From Nocardioides salarius (GTDB taxonomy: Bacteria; Actinomycetota; Actinomycetes; Propionibacteriales; Nocardioidaceae): a stretch of DNA of 64,000 bases. Below, in pieces: positions 17,575 through 26,125 of this stretch. The translations under genes were made by a program, and so were the position numbers. Under the pieces are notes generated by a model. It saw nothing but the letters and a program-made list of their open reading frames with translations. It made no database searches and was not told where the DNA came from. The first letter of the stretch is position 1, and each line of letters begins with the position of its first letter. The stretch spans positions 620,001 to 684,000 of the forward strand of contig NZ_JAFBBZ010000001.1 of assembly GCF_016907435.1 (NCBI RefSeq), written 5' to 3'.

Positions 17575-17666
17575 ACGAGCAGTCACTTCCGCACCGTCGA
17601 CCAGTCACTTTCGCACCGGCCTGGGGGTCGGAGTGACCGGTCGGTGGTGCGAAGGTGACTGCTCGT
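17575..17666. repeat. Intergenic inverted-repeat element, family CAGTCACTTTCGCACC
   Basis: The outer arms are 17575-17595 and 17646-17666, 21 nt each, complementary except at two positions. A second left-type copy (AGTCACTTTCGCACC) is at 17603-17617 and a decayed right-type copy near 17625-17640. It fills the gap between nadA and the histidine kinase and is probably a REP-like or small mobile element. A further piece (GTGACTACTGCTCG) trails into the kinase stop. Confidence 0.7.
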
Positions 17667-17675
17667 CGCGGGTGA

Positions 17676-18911
17676 CTACTGCTCGCGGGACGGCAGCTCG
17701 AACCACACCGTGGTGCCGCCGCCGGGCGTCTCCTCGATCCCGATGGTCCCGCCGTGCGCGTCGACCACGCGACGAACCGTCGCGAGGCCGATCCCCGAGC
17801 CGGGTACGTCGGCGTGGGTGCGGGTGAGCGGCTCGAAGACGCGCTCACGGTCCTCGGGCGCGATGCCGAGCCCGTGGTCGACCACCTCGACGCGCCAGCC
17901 GGCAGCGGCCGGCCTCGCGTGCACGCGGATCCGGGCGCTCTGGCCCGCGGGTACGAACTTCGCGGCGTTGGCCACCAGGTTCTGCACCACGGCCCGCAGC
18001 TGCACCGGGTCGCCGGTGACCACCGGCAGCCCGCCGACCTCGAGGCTCGCACCGCCCAGCGCCTCGGCCAGGTCGTCGCGCACGTCCTGGACCAGCCCGC
18101 CCAGGTCGACCGGCTTGCTGGCGATCTGGCCACCGATGCGGGCGTAGGCGAGCAGGTCGTCGATCAGCGCCTGCATCCGCTCCGCCCCCTTCTCGGCCCG
18201 CCCGACGAGGTACTCGGCCGTGACCGGGTCGAGCCCTCCAGCCTCGACCTCCTCGGCGAGCATCGAGAGCGACATCCGCACCGCCGTGAGCGGGTTGCGC
18301 AGGTCGTGGCTCACCTGGCCCGCGAAGGCTGTCAGCTGGCTGTTGGAGCGCTGCAGCTCGTCGCGCACCCGCTCGAGCTCGCAGACCGACGAGGCCAGCT
18401 CACGGGTGCGCAGCTCGAGCTCGAGCAGGTCGACGACCCGCTCGGCCAGCTCGGCCAGGGCACGCTCCTGGTCGTCGGTGATCTCACGGGGCACGGTGTC
18501 GAAGACGCACAGGGTCCCGATCACCACTCCGTGCGGGGTGACGAGCTGGTGGGTGGCGTAGAAGCGCACGTCGCCGATCTCCCCGGTGACGAACGGGTTG
18601 TCGGCGAAGCGGGGGTCCTGGGAGGCGTCGGGGACCACCACCGGGACGCCCTCGTGCAGCACCACGTTGCACATCGAGTCCTCGCGGGTGCACACGGAGG
18701 CGTCGAATCCCTTCGTGGCGATCTGGTGCTGGGCGACGTCGGTGATCAGGTTGATGGTCGCCAGGGGCACGTCGGCGACCTGGGCCGCGATGTCGACCAG
18801 CGCGACGAGGTCGCTGCGGGGCGGGTCGAGCAGCACCTGGTAGCGGTCGATCTCCAGGACCCGGCGCCGGTCCTCCACGACGGGGGCGTGGTCCGACAGC
18901 TGCTCCAGCAC
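17676..18911 (-). CDS. GAF-domain sensor histidine kinase
   Basis: A 411-residue kinase with an N-terminal GAF domain (about 35-170, with TREDSMCNVVLHEG), a HisKA domain with the phospho-acceptor histidine in SHDLRNPLTAVRMS near 205, and a HATPase domain (NLVANAAKF N-box, DHGLGIAPEDRERVFEP G1, GSGIGLATVRRVVDAHGG G2). No TM segment, so it is probably cytoplasmic. GTG 18911 is chosen for GGAGG 6 nt upstream. No response regulator is adjacent. An 8-bp perfect hairpin (18926-18943) sits just upstream of the ribosome binding site. Confidence 0.9.
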   Translation of the reverse strand: MLEQLSDHAPVVEDRRRVLEIDRYQVLLDPPRSDLVALVDIAAQVADVPLATINLITDVAQHQIATKGFDASVCTREDSMCNVVLHEGVPVVVPDASQDPRFADNPFVTGEIGDVRFYATHQLVTPHGVVIGTLCVFDTVPREITDDQERALAELAERVVDLLELELRTRELASSVCELERVRDELQRSNSQLTAFAGQVSHDLRNPLTAVRMSLSMLAEEVEAGGLDPVTAEYLVGRAEKGAERMQALIDDLLAYARIGGQIASKPVDLGGLVQDVRDDLAEALGGASLEVGGLPVVTGDPVQLRAVVQNLVANAAKFVPAGQSARIRVHARPAAAGWRVEVVDHGLGIAPEDRERVFEPLTRTHADVPGSGIGLATVRRVVDAHGGTIGIEETPGGGTTVWFELPSREQ

Positions 18912-18994
18912 GCGTTCCTCCAGTCGTCCGGCCGGGGCCGGACAGGAGGGAGTGGTGCCACGGCGGGACGGCGCCCAGTCTAGGGAGCCCTCCT

Positions 18995-19024
18995 GACGCG
19001 CCGCACCCGAAAACGAGGCGCGTC
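18995..19024 (-). terminator. Terminator after the psp operon
   Basis: An 8-bp perfect stem (GACGCGCC) with a 14-nt loop, 36 nt past the pspAB stop. Confidence 0.65.
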
Positions 19025-19059
19025 CTGCAAAGACTCTCGGCGGGCCGGGACCGGAGGCC

Positions 19060-19638
19060 CTAGAGGCCCGGCGCACCCCACAGCGCGAGCCAGCGCGACG
19101 CCTGCTGCTCGACCGGCAGCTCCCCGCTCAGCGTCTCGCGCAGGTTGATCTCGAGCAGGCTGTCGCGCTGCCGCGCGCCACCGGGCTGCGGGGCGAAGGG
19201 GTAGAAGGTGCCCTGCTTGTAGAGGTAGACCAGACCGACGCGGCGTCCGGCGGCGTCCTCGAAGGGCACCAGCGAGCACAGCAGCCCCGGCCCGAAGCCC
19301 TGCGACTCCAGGGTGGTGTTGACCGCGTGCAGGTCGGTGACCAGGCCCCCGACGTCGTCGGGGTCGTCGTCGACGACCAGCCACGTGTAGCCGAACTCGT
19401 CGTGGGAGGTGCTGACCTCGGGGGCGTCGGCGGCGTTGCGCAGCAGCGTCAGGATCTCGGCCTCGGTCTCGGCGAAGGCCGCCCCACCGGCCGCGCGGTA
19501 GCAGACCGAGCCGAGCCCGGTGGGCCGCAGGCCCAGCGAGGCCTGCAGCGTGATCGCGGCGCTCGGCACCCCGAACAGCGCGTCGAGGTCGGCCTGCTTG
19601 GGCCGGCTGCGGCCCAGGATGGAGTCGAGGAAACCCAC
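19060..19638 (-). CDS. pspAB: PspA-associated protein PspAB
   Basis: A 192-residue cytosolic protein recognised as PspAB, an actinobacterial partner of PspA. It opens MGFLDSILGRSRPKQADLDALFGVPSAA in pieces typical of the family and has an acidic middle (VVDDDPDDVGGLV). It contains no TM segment or known catalytic motif. The last gene of the pspA-pspAA-htpX-pspAB run, 9 bp after htpX. Its role in envelope-stress sensing is inferred from this context. Confidence 0.85.
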   Translation of the reverse strand: MGFLDSILGRSRPKQADLDALFGVPSAAITLQASLGLRPTGLGSVCYRAAGGAAFAETEAEILTLLRNAADAPEVSTSHDEFGYTWLVVDDDPDDVGGLVTDLHAVNTTLESQGFGPGLLCSLVPFEDAAGRRVGLVYLYKQGTFYPFAPQPGGARQRDSLLEINLRETLSGELPVEQQASRWLALWGAPGL

Positions 19639-19647
19639 CGCTGCCCC

Positions 19648-20577
19648 TCAGCCCGTCGGGCGGCCGAGCTCGGCCTGGATCTTGGCCAGCTGCTCGAGGC
19701 GCTGCTCGAGGCTGGGGTGGGTGGAGGTCAGGCTGCGCATCGAGACGCCCTTGATCGCCGGGGCGATGAAGAAGGCGTTCATCGCCGAGCTGGCACGCAG
19801 GTCCTTCTGCGGCACCGCCTCCATCTCACCGGTGATCTTCTGCAGCGCAGAAGCCAGCGCCTGCGGCTTCATCGTCAGGTACGCGCCCGCCCGGTCGGCG
19901 GCCATCTCGCGGTAGCGCGAGAGCAGCTTGAGCAGCACGAAGCTGACGGCGTACACGACGACGCTCACCAGCAGGATCACCAGCCAGACCGGCAACGCGC
20001 TGTTGTTGTTGTCGCGCCGGTTGCCGCCGAAGAGCATCCCGTAGCGCGCACCGGAGGTGAGCATGCCGGCGGCGATGCCGGCCGAGGACGCCACGGTCAT
20101 CACCAGCACGTCGCGGTGGGCCACGTGGGACAGCTCGTGGGCGAGGACGCCCTCGAGCTCCTCGGCGGTGAGCGTGTTCATGATGCCGGTGGTCACGACC
20201 ACCACCGAGCGGTCCGGGGAGCGGCCGGTGGCGAAGGCGTTGGGGATGCGGGAGTCGGCGACGCCGACGCGGGGCTTGGGCATGTCGGCCATGGCGCAGA
20301 GCCGGTCGATCATGCCGTGCAGCTCGGGCGCCTGTTCGGGGCTCACCTCGCGGGCCCGCATCGCCTTCATGGCCACGGTGTCGCTGCTCCACCACTGGTA
20401 GACCGCGACCCCGATGCCGGCCAGGCCGACGATCATCGCGAGACCAGTGCCGCCGTACCCGCCGGCCACCGCCATCAGCGAGCCGACCAGCACCACGAAG
20501 AGCAGGCCGAGCAGGAACATGACCAGCGTCATCCGGGCGGTCAGCCCGGCGTCGCCGACGAAACGCGTGCGTGCCAT
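19648..20577 (-). CDS. htpX: Zinc metalloprotease HtpX
   Basis: Membrane M48 protease that degrades damaged membrane proteins. The 309-residue product has two N-terminal TM helices (about 17-38 and 43-60), the zinc site H147-E-L-S-H151, and two more hydrophobic segments near 160-215. The downstream MAADRAGA box supplies the third zinc ligand. It lies inside the psp operon between pspAA and pspAB, linking proteolysis with PspA-type membrane repair. Confidence 0.93.
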   Translation of the reverse strand: MARTRFVGDAGLTARMTLVMFLLGLLFVVLVGSLMAVAGGYGGTGLAMIVGLAGIGVAVYQWWSSDTVAMKAMRAREVSPEQAPELHGMIDRLCAMADMPKPRVGVADSRIPNAFATGRSPDRSVVVVTTGIMNTLTAEELEGVLAHELSHVAHRDVLVMTVASSAGIAAGMLTSGARYGMLFGGNRRDNNNSALPVWLVILLVSVVVYAVSFVLLKLLSRYREMAADRAGAYLTMKPQALASALQKITGEMEAVPQKDLRASSAMNAFFIAPAIKGVSMRSLTSTHPSLEQRLEQLAKIQAELGRPTG

Positions 20578-20661
20578 GCCCTCATCCTCCCCCGTGGTCC
20601 AAGCAGCCTGGGCGGCGCCCGGTCGGTCGTCGTCCAGGCGCCGATCCCGATCCCCTGGGGA

Positions 20662-20940
20662 TCAGCCCGGGATCAGCCCGTCGCCGCTGAGCATCTGCGC
20701 GACCTCGGCCATCGTGGCGTCGGCCGGGGGCAGGATCAGGTCGGACTCGTCGAGGCTGTCGAGCTGGTGCGGGGCGGCCTCGGCACGCACCGCCTCCAGC
20801 AGCGCGGCGAGCGCCGTGGTGAAGGCGGCCTCGTCGCCGGCCTCCACGGCCGCCTCGACCTCGGCGTCCAGCGTGTTCAGGCGCTCCATGGCCTCGTCGG
20901 GGACGTCGAGCTGGCCCTCGCCGAGGATGCGGACGATCAT
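20662..20940 (-). CDS. pspAA: PspA-associated protein PspAA
   Basis: A 92-residue protein recognised as PspAA. It starts MIVRILGEGQLDVPDEAMERLN, has a central acidic helix, and ends with LILPPADATMAEVAQMLSGDGLIPG. ATG 20940 overlaps the pspA stop (ATGA), so translation is coupled to PspA. Probably a regulator or membrane-targeting partner of PspA. No enzymatic motif is seen. Confidence 0.87.
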   Translation of the reverse strand: MIVRILGEGQLDVPDEAMERLNTLDAEVEAAVEAGDEAAFTTALAALLEAVRAEAAPHQLDSLDESDLILPPADATMAEVAQMLSGDGLIPG

Positions 20941-21719
20941 GCCCGGTCCTCGGGACGCTCGACCTTCTCGCCCTCCGGCTGCGAGTCGAGGATGTCGCCC
21001 CCGCTCTCGAGCTGGCCGGGCTGGGCGGAGCCCTTGAGCCGGGCCAGCTCGGCCTCGACGTCGGAGTGGCTGCTCATCGCGTCGAGCTCGCGGGAGATGT
21101 CGTCGCCGCGGTTCAGCGAGCTCGCGTCGTCGAGCGCCCCGGAGGCGATCAGCTCGTCGATGGCGCCGGCGCGCGCCTGCATGTTGGCCGTCTTGTCCTC
21201 GGCGCGCTGGATCGCCATGCCGACGTCGCCCATCTCCTCGCCGATCCCCGACATCGCCTCGTTGATGCGGGTCTGCGCCTCGGCGGCGGTGTAGGTCGCC
21301 TTGATCGTCTCCTTGCGGGTGCGGAAGGACTCGACCTTGGCCTGCAGCCGCTGTTGGGCCAGGGTGAGCTTCTCCTCCTCGCCCTGCAGCTGCGCGTGCT
21401 GGGCGCGCAGGTCGTCGATCTGCTGGGTCAGCGCCGACTTGCGGGTCAGCGCCTCGCGGGCCAGGTCCTCGCGCTCGACCGAGATCGCCTTCTGCGCCTG
21501 GGCCTGCAGCTTGTCGGACTGCTGCTGCAGCTGGTTCATCTGCAGCTCCACGCGCTTGCGCGAGGTGGCCACGTCGGCGACGCCGCGACGTACCTTGGAG
21601 AGCAGGTCCAGCTGGCGCTGGTAGCTGTAGTCGAGGGTCTGACGCGGGTCCTCCGCGCGGTCGAGGGCCGTGTTGGCCTTCGAGCGGAAGATCAAGGTCA
21701 TGCGCTTCCAGAGGCTCAT
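20937..21719 (-). CDS. pspA: Phage shock protein A / IM30 family
   Basis: Peripheral membrane-protecting protein of the ESCRT-III-like PspA family. The 260-residue product is almost wholly coiled-coil: an N-terminal amphipathic start (MSLWKRMTLIFRSKANTALD), long Gln/Arg/Glu helices to about residue 215, then a disordered acidic tail. No pspBC or pspF homologue is present; instead it heads pspA-pspAA-htpX-pspAB. Confidence 0.94.
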   Translation of the reverse strand: MSLWKRMTLIFRSKANTALDRAEDPRQTLDYSYQRQLDLLSKVRRGVADVATSRKRVELQMNQLQQQSDKLQAQAQKAISVEREDLAREALTRKSALTQQIDDLRAQHAQLQGEEEKLTLAQQRLQAKVESFRTRKETIKATYTAAEAQTRINEAMSGIGEEMGDVGMAIQRAEDKTANMQARAGAIDELIASGALDDASSLNRGDDISRELDAMSSHSDVEAELARLKGSAQPGQLESGGDILDSQPEGEKVERPEDRA

Positions 21720-21891
21720 GGTGGTGCGGTCCCTCTTCCGGTCGGTCGCGTGTGGTGCTGCGGGTCACCTCACCTTACGGCTCGACGGCAAGGTGCCGCG
21801 AGGGGGTCGCGGTGGCTCGCCGGTAGGCTGGAGGGCCCAGCCGTCCCACCCCCGGTCGCCCGCGCGGCGTCCCCCACCAGAAGGTCCAGCG

Positions 21892-22503
21892 TTGTTCCGT
21901 CGCAGCAAGAGCGAGCCCGTCCCGGACACCACCTCCTCCGCCGTCCCCGGCGCCGGGCCCACGACCGAGCGGCCCAGCACCAAGGGTCGCCCCACGCCGA
22001 CGCGCAAGGAGGCCGAGGCGATGGCCCGGGCCCGGGCCAAGCCGCCGCGGACCCGCCGCGAGATGGCCCAGGCCCAGCGCTCGGCGCGCGGCGAGTCGAC
22101 CGCCCGGGTCAAGGCCGGCATGAAGGCCGGCGAGGAGCGCTACCTGATGGCCCGCGACAAGGGCCCGGTGCGCCGCTTCACCCGCGACTTCGTCGACGCC
22201 CGCTTCTCCTTCGTCGAGCTGATGATCCCCATCCTGCTGGTGACGATGGTCCTCAGCTACTCCGGCAACGCCGGGCTGGCCAGCTTCGGCAGCTCGGTGC
22301 TGCTGCTGGCGATGCTGCTGGTGGTCATGGACATGGTGCTGCTGCGCTTCCGCCTGCGTCGTGAGCTCGTCGCACGCTTCCCCGACGACTCGCACAAGGG
22401 CACCACCTACTACGCCATCACCCGCGCCATGCAGATGCGCTTCATGCGCCTGCCCAAGACGCAGGTCAAGATCGGGCAGAGCCTGCCCGAGCACTACCGC
22501 TAG
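21892..22503 (+). CDS. DUF3043 domain membrane protein
   Basis: A 203-residue actinobacterial protein of unknown function. A basic, Pro/Thr-rich N-terminus with TPTRKEAEAMARARAKPPRT near 40-60 precedes a helical stretch. Two TM helices (about 104-122 and 127-146) and the conserved cytoplasmic end (YYAITRAMQMRFMRLPKTQV) follow. TTG 21892 gives the family's usual LFRRSKSEP opening, with AAGG 9 nt upstream. Divergent from pspA and followed 9 bp later by the DMT permease. Confidence 0.88.
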   Translation: MFRRSKSEPVPDTTSSAVPGAGPTTERPSTKGRPTPTRKEAEAMARARAKPPRTRREMAQAQRSARGESTARVKAGMKAGEERYLMARDKGPVRRFTRDFVDARFSFVELMIPILLVTMVLSYSGNAGLASFGSSVLLLAMLLVVMDMVLLRFRLRRELVARFPDDSHKGTTYYAITRAMQMRFMRLPKTQVKIGQSLPEHYR

Positions 22504-22512
22504 GCCGGCGCC

Positions 22513-23376
22513 GTGGGGCCGCTGGAGGCCGTGGGCCTGGCTGCGGGCCTGCTCGGTGCCGTGCTCTTCGGGTGCGGCGCGGTCGCCCAGGCCCATGGCG
22601 TACGCCGTCACCCGGCGCCGCCGGGGCACCTGGCCGGCTTCGTGGCGCGCTCGGTGCGCGACCCGTGGACGTGGCTGGTGCTGGCCGCCTACCTCGGCGG
22701 CTTCCTGCTGCACGTCGTGGCCATCTGGTGGCTGCCGCTCTACCTGGCCCAGGCCACGGTGGCCATGGCGCTGCCGGTCGCGGCGCTGGCCCAGCGCCAC
22801 GTCGAGGAGCCGCTGGGGCTAGCGCACTGGACCTCGGTGGGGCTGGTCGTGCTCGGGCTGGTGCTCCTGGCGGCGGGCTCGGGCAGCGCCGGCGCGACCC
22901 GCACCGACCCGGTGCTGGCGCTGGTGCTGGCCCTCGCGGCGCTCGCCCTCGCCCTGGCCAGCGTGCTGCGCCACCGCCTGGGCCCCGCCGGGCTGGGAGC
23001 GCTCGCCGGGCTCGGCTACGCGGGCTCGGCGGTGGCGGTGCGGGGCGTGCAGCTGCCGGTGGACGGACCGGTGCTGGTCTGCGCCCTGGCGGTGCCGTCC
23101 TTCAGCCTGGTGGCCTTCTGGCTCTACTCGCTGGGCATGGACCGCGCCGCGGTGTCGTCGGCCACGGCACCGATGAACGTGGGCCAGACGTTCGTGCCGG
23201 CGGCCGTGGGGGTGGCCCTGCTCGGCGACACCGTGCGGCACGGCTGGGAGCCCGTGGTGCTGCTGGGGCTGGTCGTCTCGACGTGGGGAGCGGTGCGGCT
23301 GGGCCGCGCGGGTGACCTGGCCCGTCCGCACCGCCCCACGGACCAGGGCTCAGCCGAACTCGCGCCGAGCGGGTGA
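22513..23376 (+). CDS. DMT-superfamily (EamA-like) membrane protein
   Basis: A 287-residue protein with about nine or ten hydrophobic helices and little else, resembling drug/metabolite transporters (EamA-like). Motifs include LPLYLAQATVAMALPVAALAQ near 76-95 and TAPMNVGQTFVPAAVGVALLGD near 220-241. The substrate is unknown. It begins 9 bp after the DUF3043 gene and is probably co-transcribed. Its last 27 bases overlap the convergent aldo/keto reductase. Confidence 0.8.
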   Translation: MGPLEAVGLAAGLLGAVLFGCGAVAQAHGVRRHPAPPGHLAGFVARSVRDPWTWLVLAAYLGGFLLHVVAIWWLPLYLAQATVAMALPVAALAQRHVEEPLGLAHWTSVGLVVLGLVLLAAGSGSAGATRTDPVLALVLALAALALALASVLRHRLGPAGLGALAGLGYAGSAVAVRGVQLPVDGPVLVCALAVPSFSLVAFWLYSLGMDRAAVSSATAPMNVGQTFVPAAVGVALLGDTVRHGWEPVVLLGLVVSTWGAVRLGRAGDLARPHRPTDQGSAELAPSG

Positions 23377-24357
23377 GACCGTCTTCGCCGGGTCGCGCTC
23401 GACGACGGGCGCGACGGCCTCGTCGATGGCGGCCATCAGGTCGTCGTCGAGGCGCACCCCGGCGGCCTTGACGTTGTCGCTGACCTGCTCGGGCCGGCTG
23501 GCGCCGATGATCGCCGACGAGACGTTGGGGTTCTGCAGCACCCAGGCGACGGCCAGCTGGGCCATCGACAGCCCGGCCTGCTCGGCCAGCGGCTCGAGCT
23601 TCTCGACCCGCTGCAGCACGTCGTCCTGCAGCCAGCGGCTGATCATCTTGTCGCCGCCCTTCTCGTCGGTCGCGCGCGAGCCCGCCGGGTGGTCCTGGCC
23701 GACGCGGTACTTGCCGGTCAGCACCCCCTGCGCGATCGGGGACCAGACGACCTGGCCCATGCCGAGCTCCTCGCAGGTGGGCACCACCTCGGACTCGATG
23801 ACGCGCCACAGCAGGTTGTACTGCGGCTGGTTGGAGACGAGCGGGATGCGCAGCTCGCGGGCCAGCGCGTGGGCCGCGCGGATCTCCTCGGCGCGCCACT
23901 CCGAGACCCCGATGTAGTGCGCCTTGCCGGCGTGCACGACGTCGGCGAAGGCCTCCATCGTCTCCTCCAGGGGCGTCTCGTGGTCGTAGCGGTGCGCCTG
24001 GTAGAGGTCGACGTGGTCGGTCTGGAGGCGACGCAGCGAGGCGTCGATCGACTCCATGATGTGCTTGCGCGAGAGCCCGTGGTCGTTGTGCGCGCCGGGG
24101 CCGGTGGGCCAGTAGACCTTCGTGAAGATCTCCAGGCCCTCGCGGCGCTCGCCGGCGAGGGCCTTGCCCAGCACCGTCTCGGCCGCGGTGTTCGCGTAGA
24201 CGTCGGCCGTGTCGAACGTGGTGATGCCCTCGTCGAGGGCCTGGCGCACGCAGGCCAGCGCGGCGTCCTCCTCGACCTGCGAGCCGTGGGTGAGCCAGTT
24301 GCCGTACGAGATGGCCGAGACCTTCAGGCCACTCTTTCCGAGGTTGCGGATCTCCAT
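23350..24357 (-). CDS. Aldo/keto reductase
   Basis: NADPH-dependent oxidoreductase with a TIM-barrel fold, close to the potassium-channel beta-subunit/YghZ group. In the 335-residue product the catalytic tetrad is visible: D-x-x-x-Y in DTADVYAN near 49-56, a lysine in ALAGERREGLEIFTKV, and H in DHVDLYQAHRYD near 118. The NADP-binding GASRPEQVSDN lies near 293. The substrate is unknown. Its 3' end overlaps the DMT gene by 27 nt. Confidence 0.92.
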   Translation of the reverse strand: MEIRNLGKSGLKVSAISYGNWLTHGSQVEEDAALACVRQALDEGITTFDTADVYANTAAETVLGKALAGERREGLEIFTKVYWPTGPGAHNDHGLSRKHIMESIDASLRRLQTDHVDLYQAHRYDHETPLEETMEAFADVVHAGKAHYIGVSEWRAEEIRAAHALARELRIPLVSNQPQYNLLWRVIESEVVPTCEELGMGQVVWSPIAQGVLTGKYRVGQDHPAGSRATDEKGGDKMISRWLQDDVLQRVEKLEPLAEQAGLSMAQLAVAWVLQNPNVSSAIIGASRPEQVSDNVKAAGVRLDDDLMAAIDEAVAPVVERDPAKTVSPARREFG

Positions 24358-24363
24358 GCCTCC

Positions 24364-24369
24364 AACCTA
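24364..24369 (-). promoter_or_regulatory. -10 element for the aldo/keto reductase (leaderless)
   Basis: TAGGTT on the minus strand, 6 nt before ATG 24357. A GGAGG in between is too close to the ATG to act as a ribosome binding site. Confidence 0.5.
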
Positions 24370-24425
24370 CCCACGGCGTCTCACCCCACCGGAGGGCCCG
24401 CGGTCGCTGCTGCGAGGATGAGGCC

Positions 24426-24980
24426 ATGAGCAGCCCCACCGCCGACGTGTCCGTGCGCGTGGCCTGGGCCGAGGACGCCGCGGCCGTCGCCGCCCTGCAG
24501 CTGCGCGCCTGGCCGGTGATGTACGCCGGGCTGGTCCCCGCCGAGTCGCTGCCCTCGGGCCCCGAGGCCCTCGAGGCCGTGACCGCCGCGTGGACCCAGG
24601 CCCTCGCGCGCCCGGCCGACGCCCGGCATCGCACCCTCGTGGCGCTCGAGCGCAACCGCGTGGTCGGCTTCGCGATCACCACGCCGGCCACCGACCCCGA
24701 CTGCGACCCGGTCTCCGACGGCGAGCTCACCGAGCTGGTCCTCGACCCGGAGGAGCGTGGCAAGGGCCACGGGTCGCGGTTGCAGCAGGCGGCCGTCGAC
24801 ACGCTGCGCGCCGACCGCTTCACCCGGGCCGTGACCTGGTTGGTGGCCACCGACGACACGACCCGAGCCTTCCTCGTCGGCGCCGGCTGGGACAGCGACG
24901 GGGCGCACCGCGAGCTCGACCTCGACGGCAGCGGCACGGTCACGGTGAAGCAGGTCCGCCTGCACACCGCCCTCGTCTGA
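24426..24980 (+). CDS. GNAT-family N-acetyltransferase
   Basis: A 184-residue single GNAT domain. The N-terminal motif (VRVAWAEDAAAVAALQLRAW) and the acetyl-CoA loop LDPEERGKGHGSRLQQAAV near 112-130 are clear, followed by AVTWLVATDDTTRAFLVGAGW. The substrate is unknown. A GAGGAT hexamer 6 nt upstream of the ATG may be a leaderless -10. Divergent from the aldo/keto reductase. Confidence 0.88.
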   Translation: MSSPTADVSVRVAWAEDAAAVAALQLRAWPVMYAGLVPAESLPSGPEALEAVTAAWTQALARPADARHRTLVALERNRVVGFAITTPATDPDCDPVSDGELTELVLDPEERGKGHGSRLQQAAVDTLRADRFTRAVTWLVATDDTTRAFLVGAGWDSDGAHRELDLDGSGTVTVKQVRLHTALV

Positions 24981-25084
24981 GGACCGTCGCCCCGACCACC
25001 GCCGACCACCGCCGCCCACCGGGTCCCGGTGCCACCCGTACGGGCGGGATTGCCGAGGGCCCACCAGGGTAAAGGAACGGGTGG

Positions 25085-25369
25085 ATGGACGCGGCCACCG
25101 TGGCCGCACCGGATCGAAGGACCCTCCTCATGCTCGGACCGCTCCCCCGGCTGCACCGCTCGGTGCTCGTCGCCCTGCTGGTCTGCCTCGGCGCGCTGAC
25201 CGGCCTCTCCGTGGCTCTCAGCAGCCCGGGCGTCCCGGTGGCCCTCACGACGCTCGCCGGCGCCGGCGCCGGTGCGCTGCTCGGGCTGGTGCTCGACGGG
25301 GGCTGGCCGAGCGCGCACACGGGCGCGCACACCGCCCCCGCGCTGCGCCACCCCCGCGGCGGGACCTGA
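25085..25369 (+). CDS. Small two-helix membrane protein, unknown function
   Basis: A 94-residue protein with two hydrophobic helices (about 27-48 and 53-70) and hydrophilic ends; no recognised family. ATG 25085 has AAAGGA 8 nt upstream, which favours it over the internal ATG at 25130. It stands alone between an acetyltransferase and azlC, which has its own promoter. Confidence 0.6.
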   Translation: MDAATVAAPDRRTLLMLGPLPRLHRSVLVALLVCLGALTGLSVALSSPGVPVALTTLAGAGAGALLGLVLDGGWPSAHTGAHTAPALRHPRGGT

Positions 25370-25401
25370 GCCCGCGCGCGACGCGCGGCACCCACCACAC
25401 C

Positions 25402-25407
25402 TAGAGT
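25402..25407 (+). promoter_or_regulatory. -10 element for azlC (leaderless)
   Basis: TAGAGT, 7 nt before GTG 25415. Confidence 0.55.
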
Positions 25408-25414
25408 CCCGGGC

Positions 25415-26125
25415 GTGACCGGCGCGCCTCTTCCTCCTCCCCCCGGCGAGAGCGTGACCGCCGAGCGGCGGGCGGTGGTGCGCGACAGCCTCGGCGTCGC
25501 CCTCGCGACCGGCACGTACGGCGTCTCGTTCGGCGCCGTGTCGGTGGCCTCGGGGCTCTCGGTCGCCCAGACCTGCGCGCTGTCGCTGGTGATGTTCACC
25601 GGTGCCTCGCAGTTCGCCCTGGTGGGCGTGGTCGCGTCGGGCGGGGCCCCGGTCTCGGCGGCGGCCACCGCGTGGCTGCTGGGCACCCGCAACACCCTCT
25701 ACGGCCTTCGGCTCGGCCCGTTGCTGGGCTGGCGGGGTCGCCGCCGGGCGCTGGGTGCACACCTGGTCATCGACGAGTCGACGGCGATGTCGGTGACCCG
25801 TGGCGACCCCGCCCTGGCCAGGCTCGGCTTCCTGGTCACCGGCGGCGGCATCTTCGTGCTGTGGAACCTGTTCACCCTGCTCGGCGCGGTCGGCGGCACG
25901 GTGCTCGGCGACCCGCGCACCTACGGCCTCGACGCCGCGGTCGGAGCGGCCTTCCTGGCGCTGCTGTGGCCGCGCCTCGCCGACCCCGTGCACCGGGTCG
26001 CGGCACTCCTGGCCGCAGCCGTCGCGCTGGGGCTCGTCCCCGTCACAGCGGCGGGCGTACCCGTGCTGGCCGCAGGTGGCGTCGCGCTGCTCATGGGGCT
26101 GCTCCCGCGCCGGGGGGCACCGTGA
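25415..26125 (+). CDS. azlC: AzlC-family branched-chain amino acid exporter, large subunit
   Basis: Large subunit of a two-component branched-chain amino acid exporter (AzlCD/BrnFE type). The 236-residue product has about six or seven TM helices. The family signature YGVSFGAVSVASGLSVAQ near 35-52, FTGASQFALVG near 62 and the NTLYGLRL helix near 93-100 are visible. GTG 25415 is read from a leaderless promoter. The stop overlaps the azlD GTG (GTGA), so the two subunits are translated together. Confidence 0.9.
   Translation: MTGAPLPPPPGESVTAERRAVVRDSLGVALATGTYGVSFGAVSVASGLSVAQTCALSLVMFTGASQFALVGVVASGGAPVSAAATAWLLGTRNTLYGLRLGPLLGWRGRRRALGAHLVIDESTAMSVTRGDPALARLGFLVTGGGIFVLWNLFTLLGAVGGTVLGDPRTYGLDAAVGAAFLALLWPRLADPVHRVAALLAAAVALGLVPVTAAGVPVLAAGGVALLMGLLPRRGAP

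Noticed and set aside
23102..25993. 963-codon minus-strand open frame
   Set aside because: Runs across several well-supported genes on both strands with no protein-like sequence; a GC-skewed shadow.
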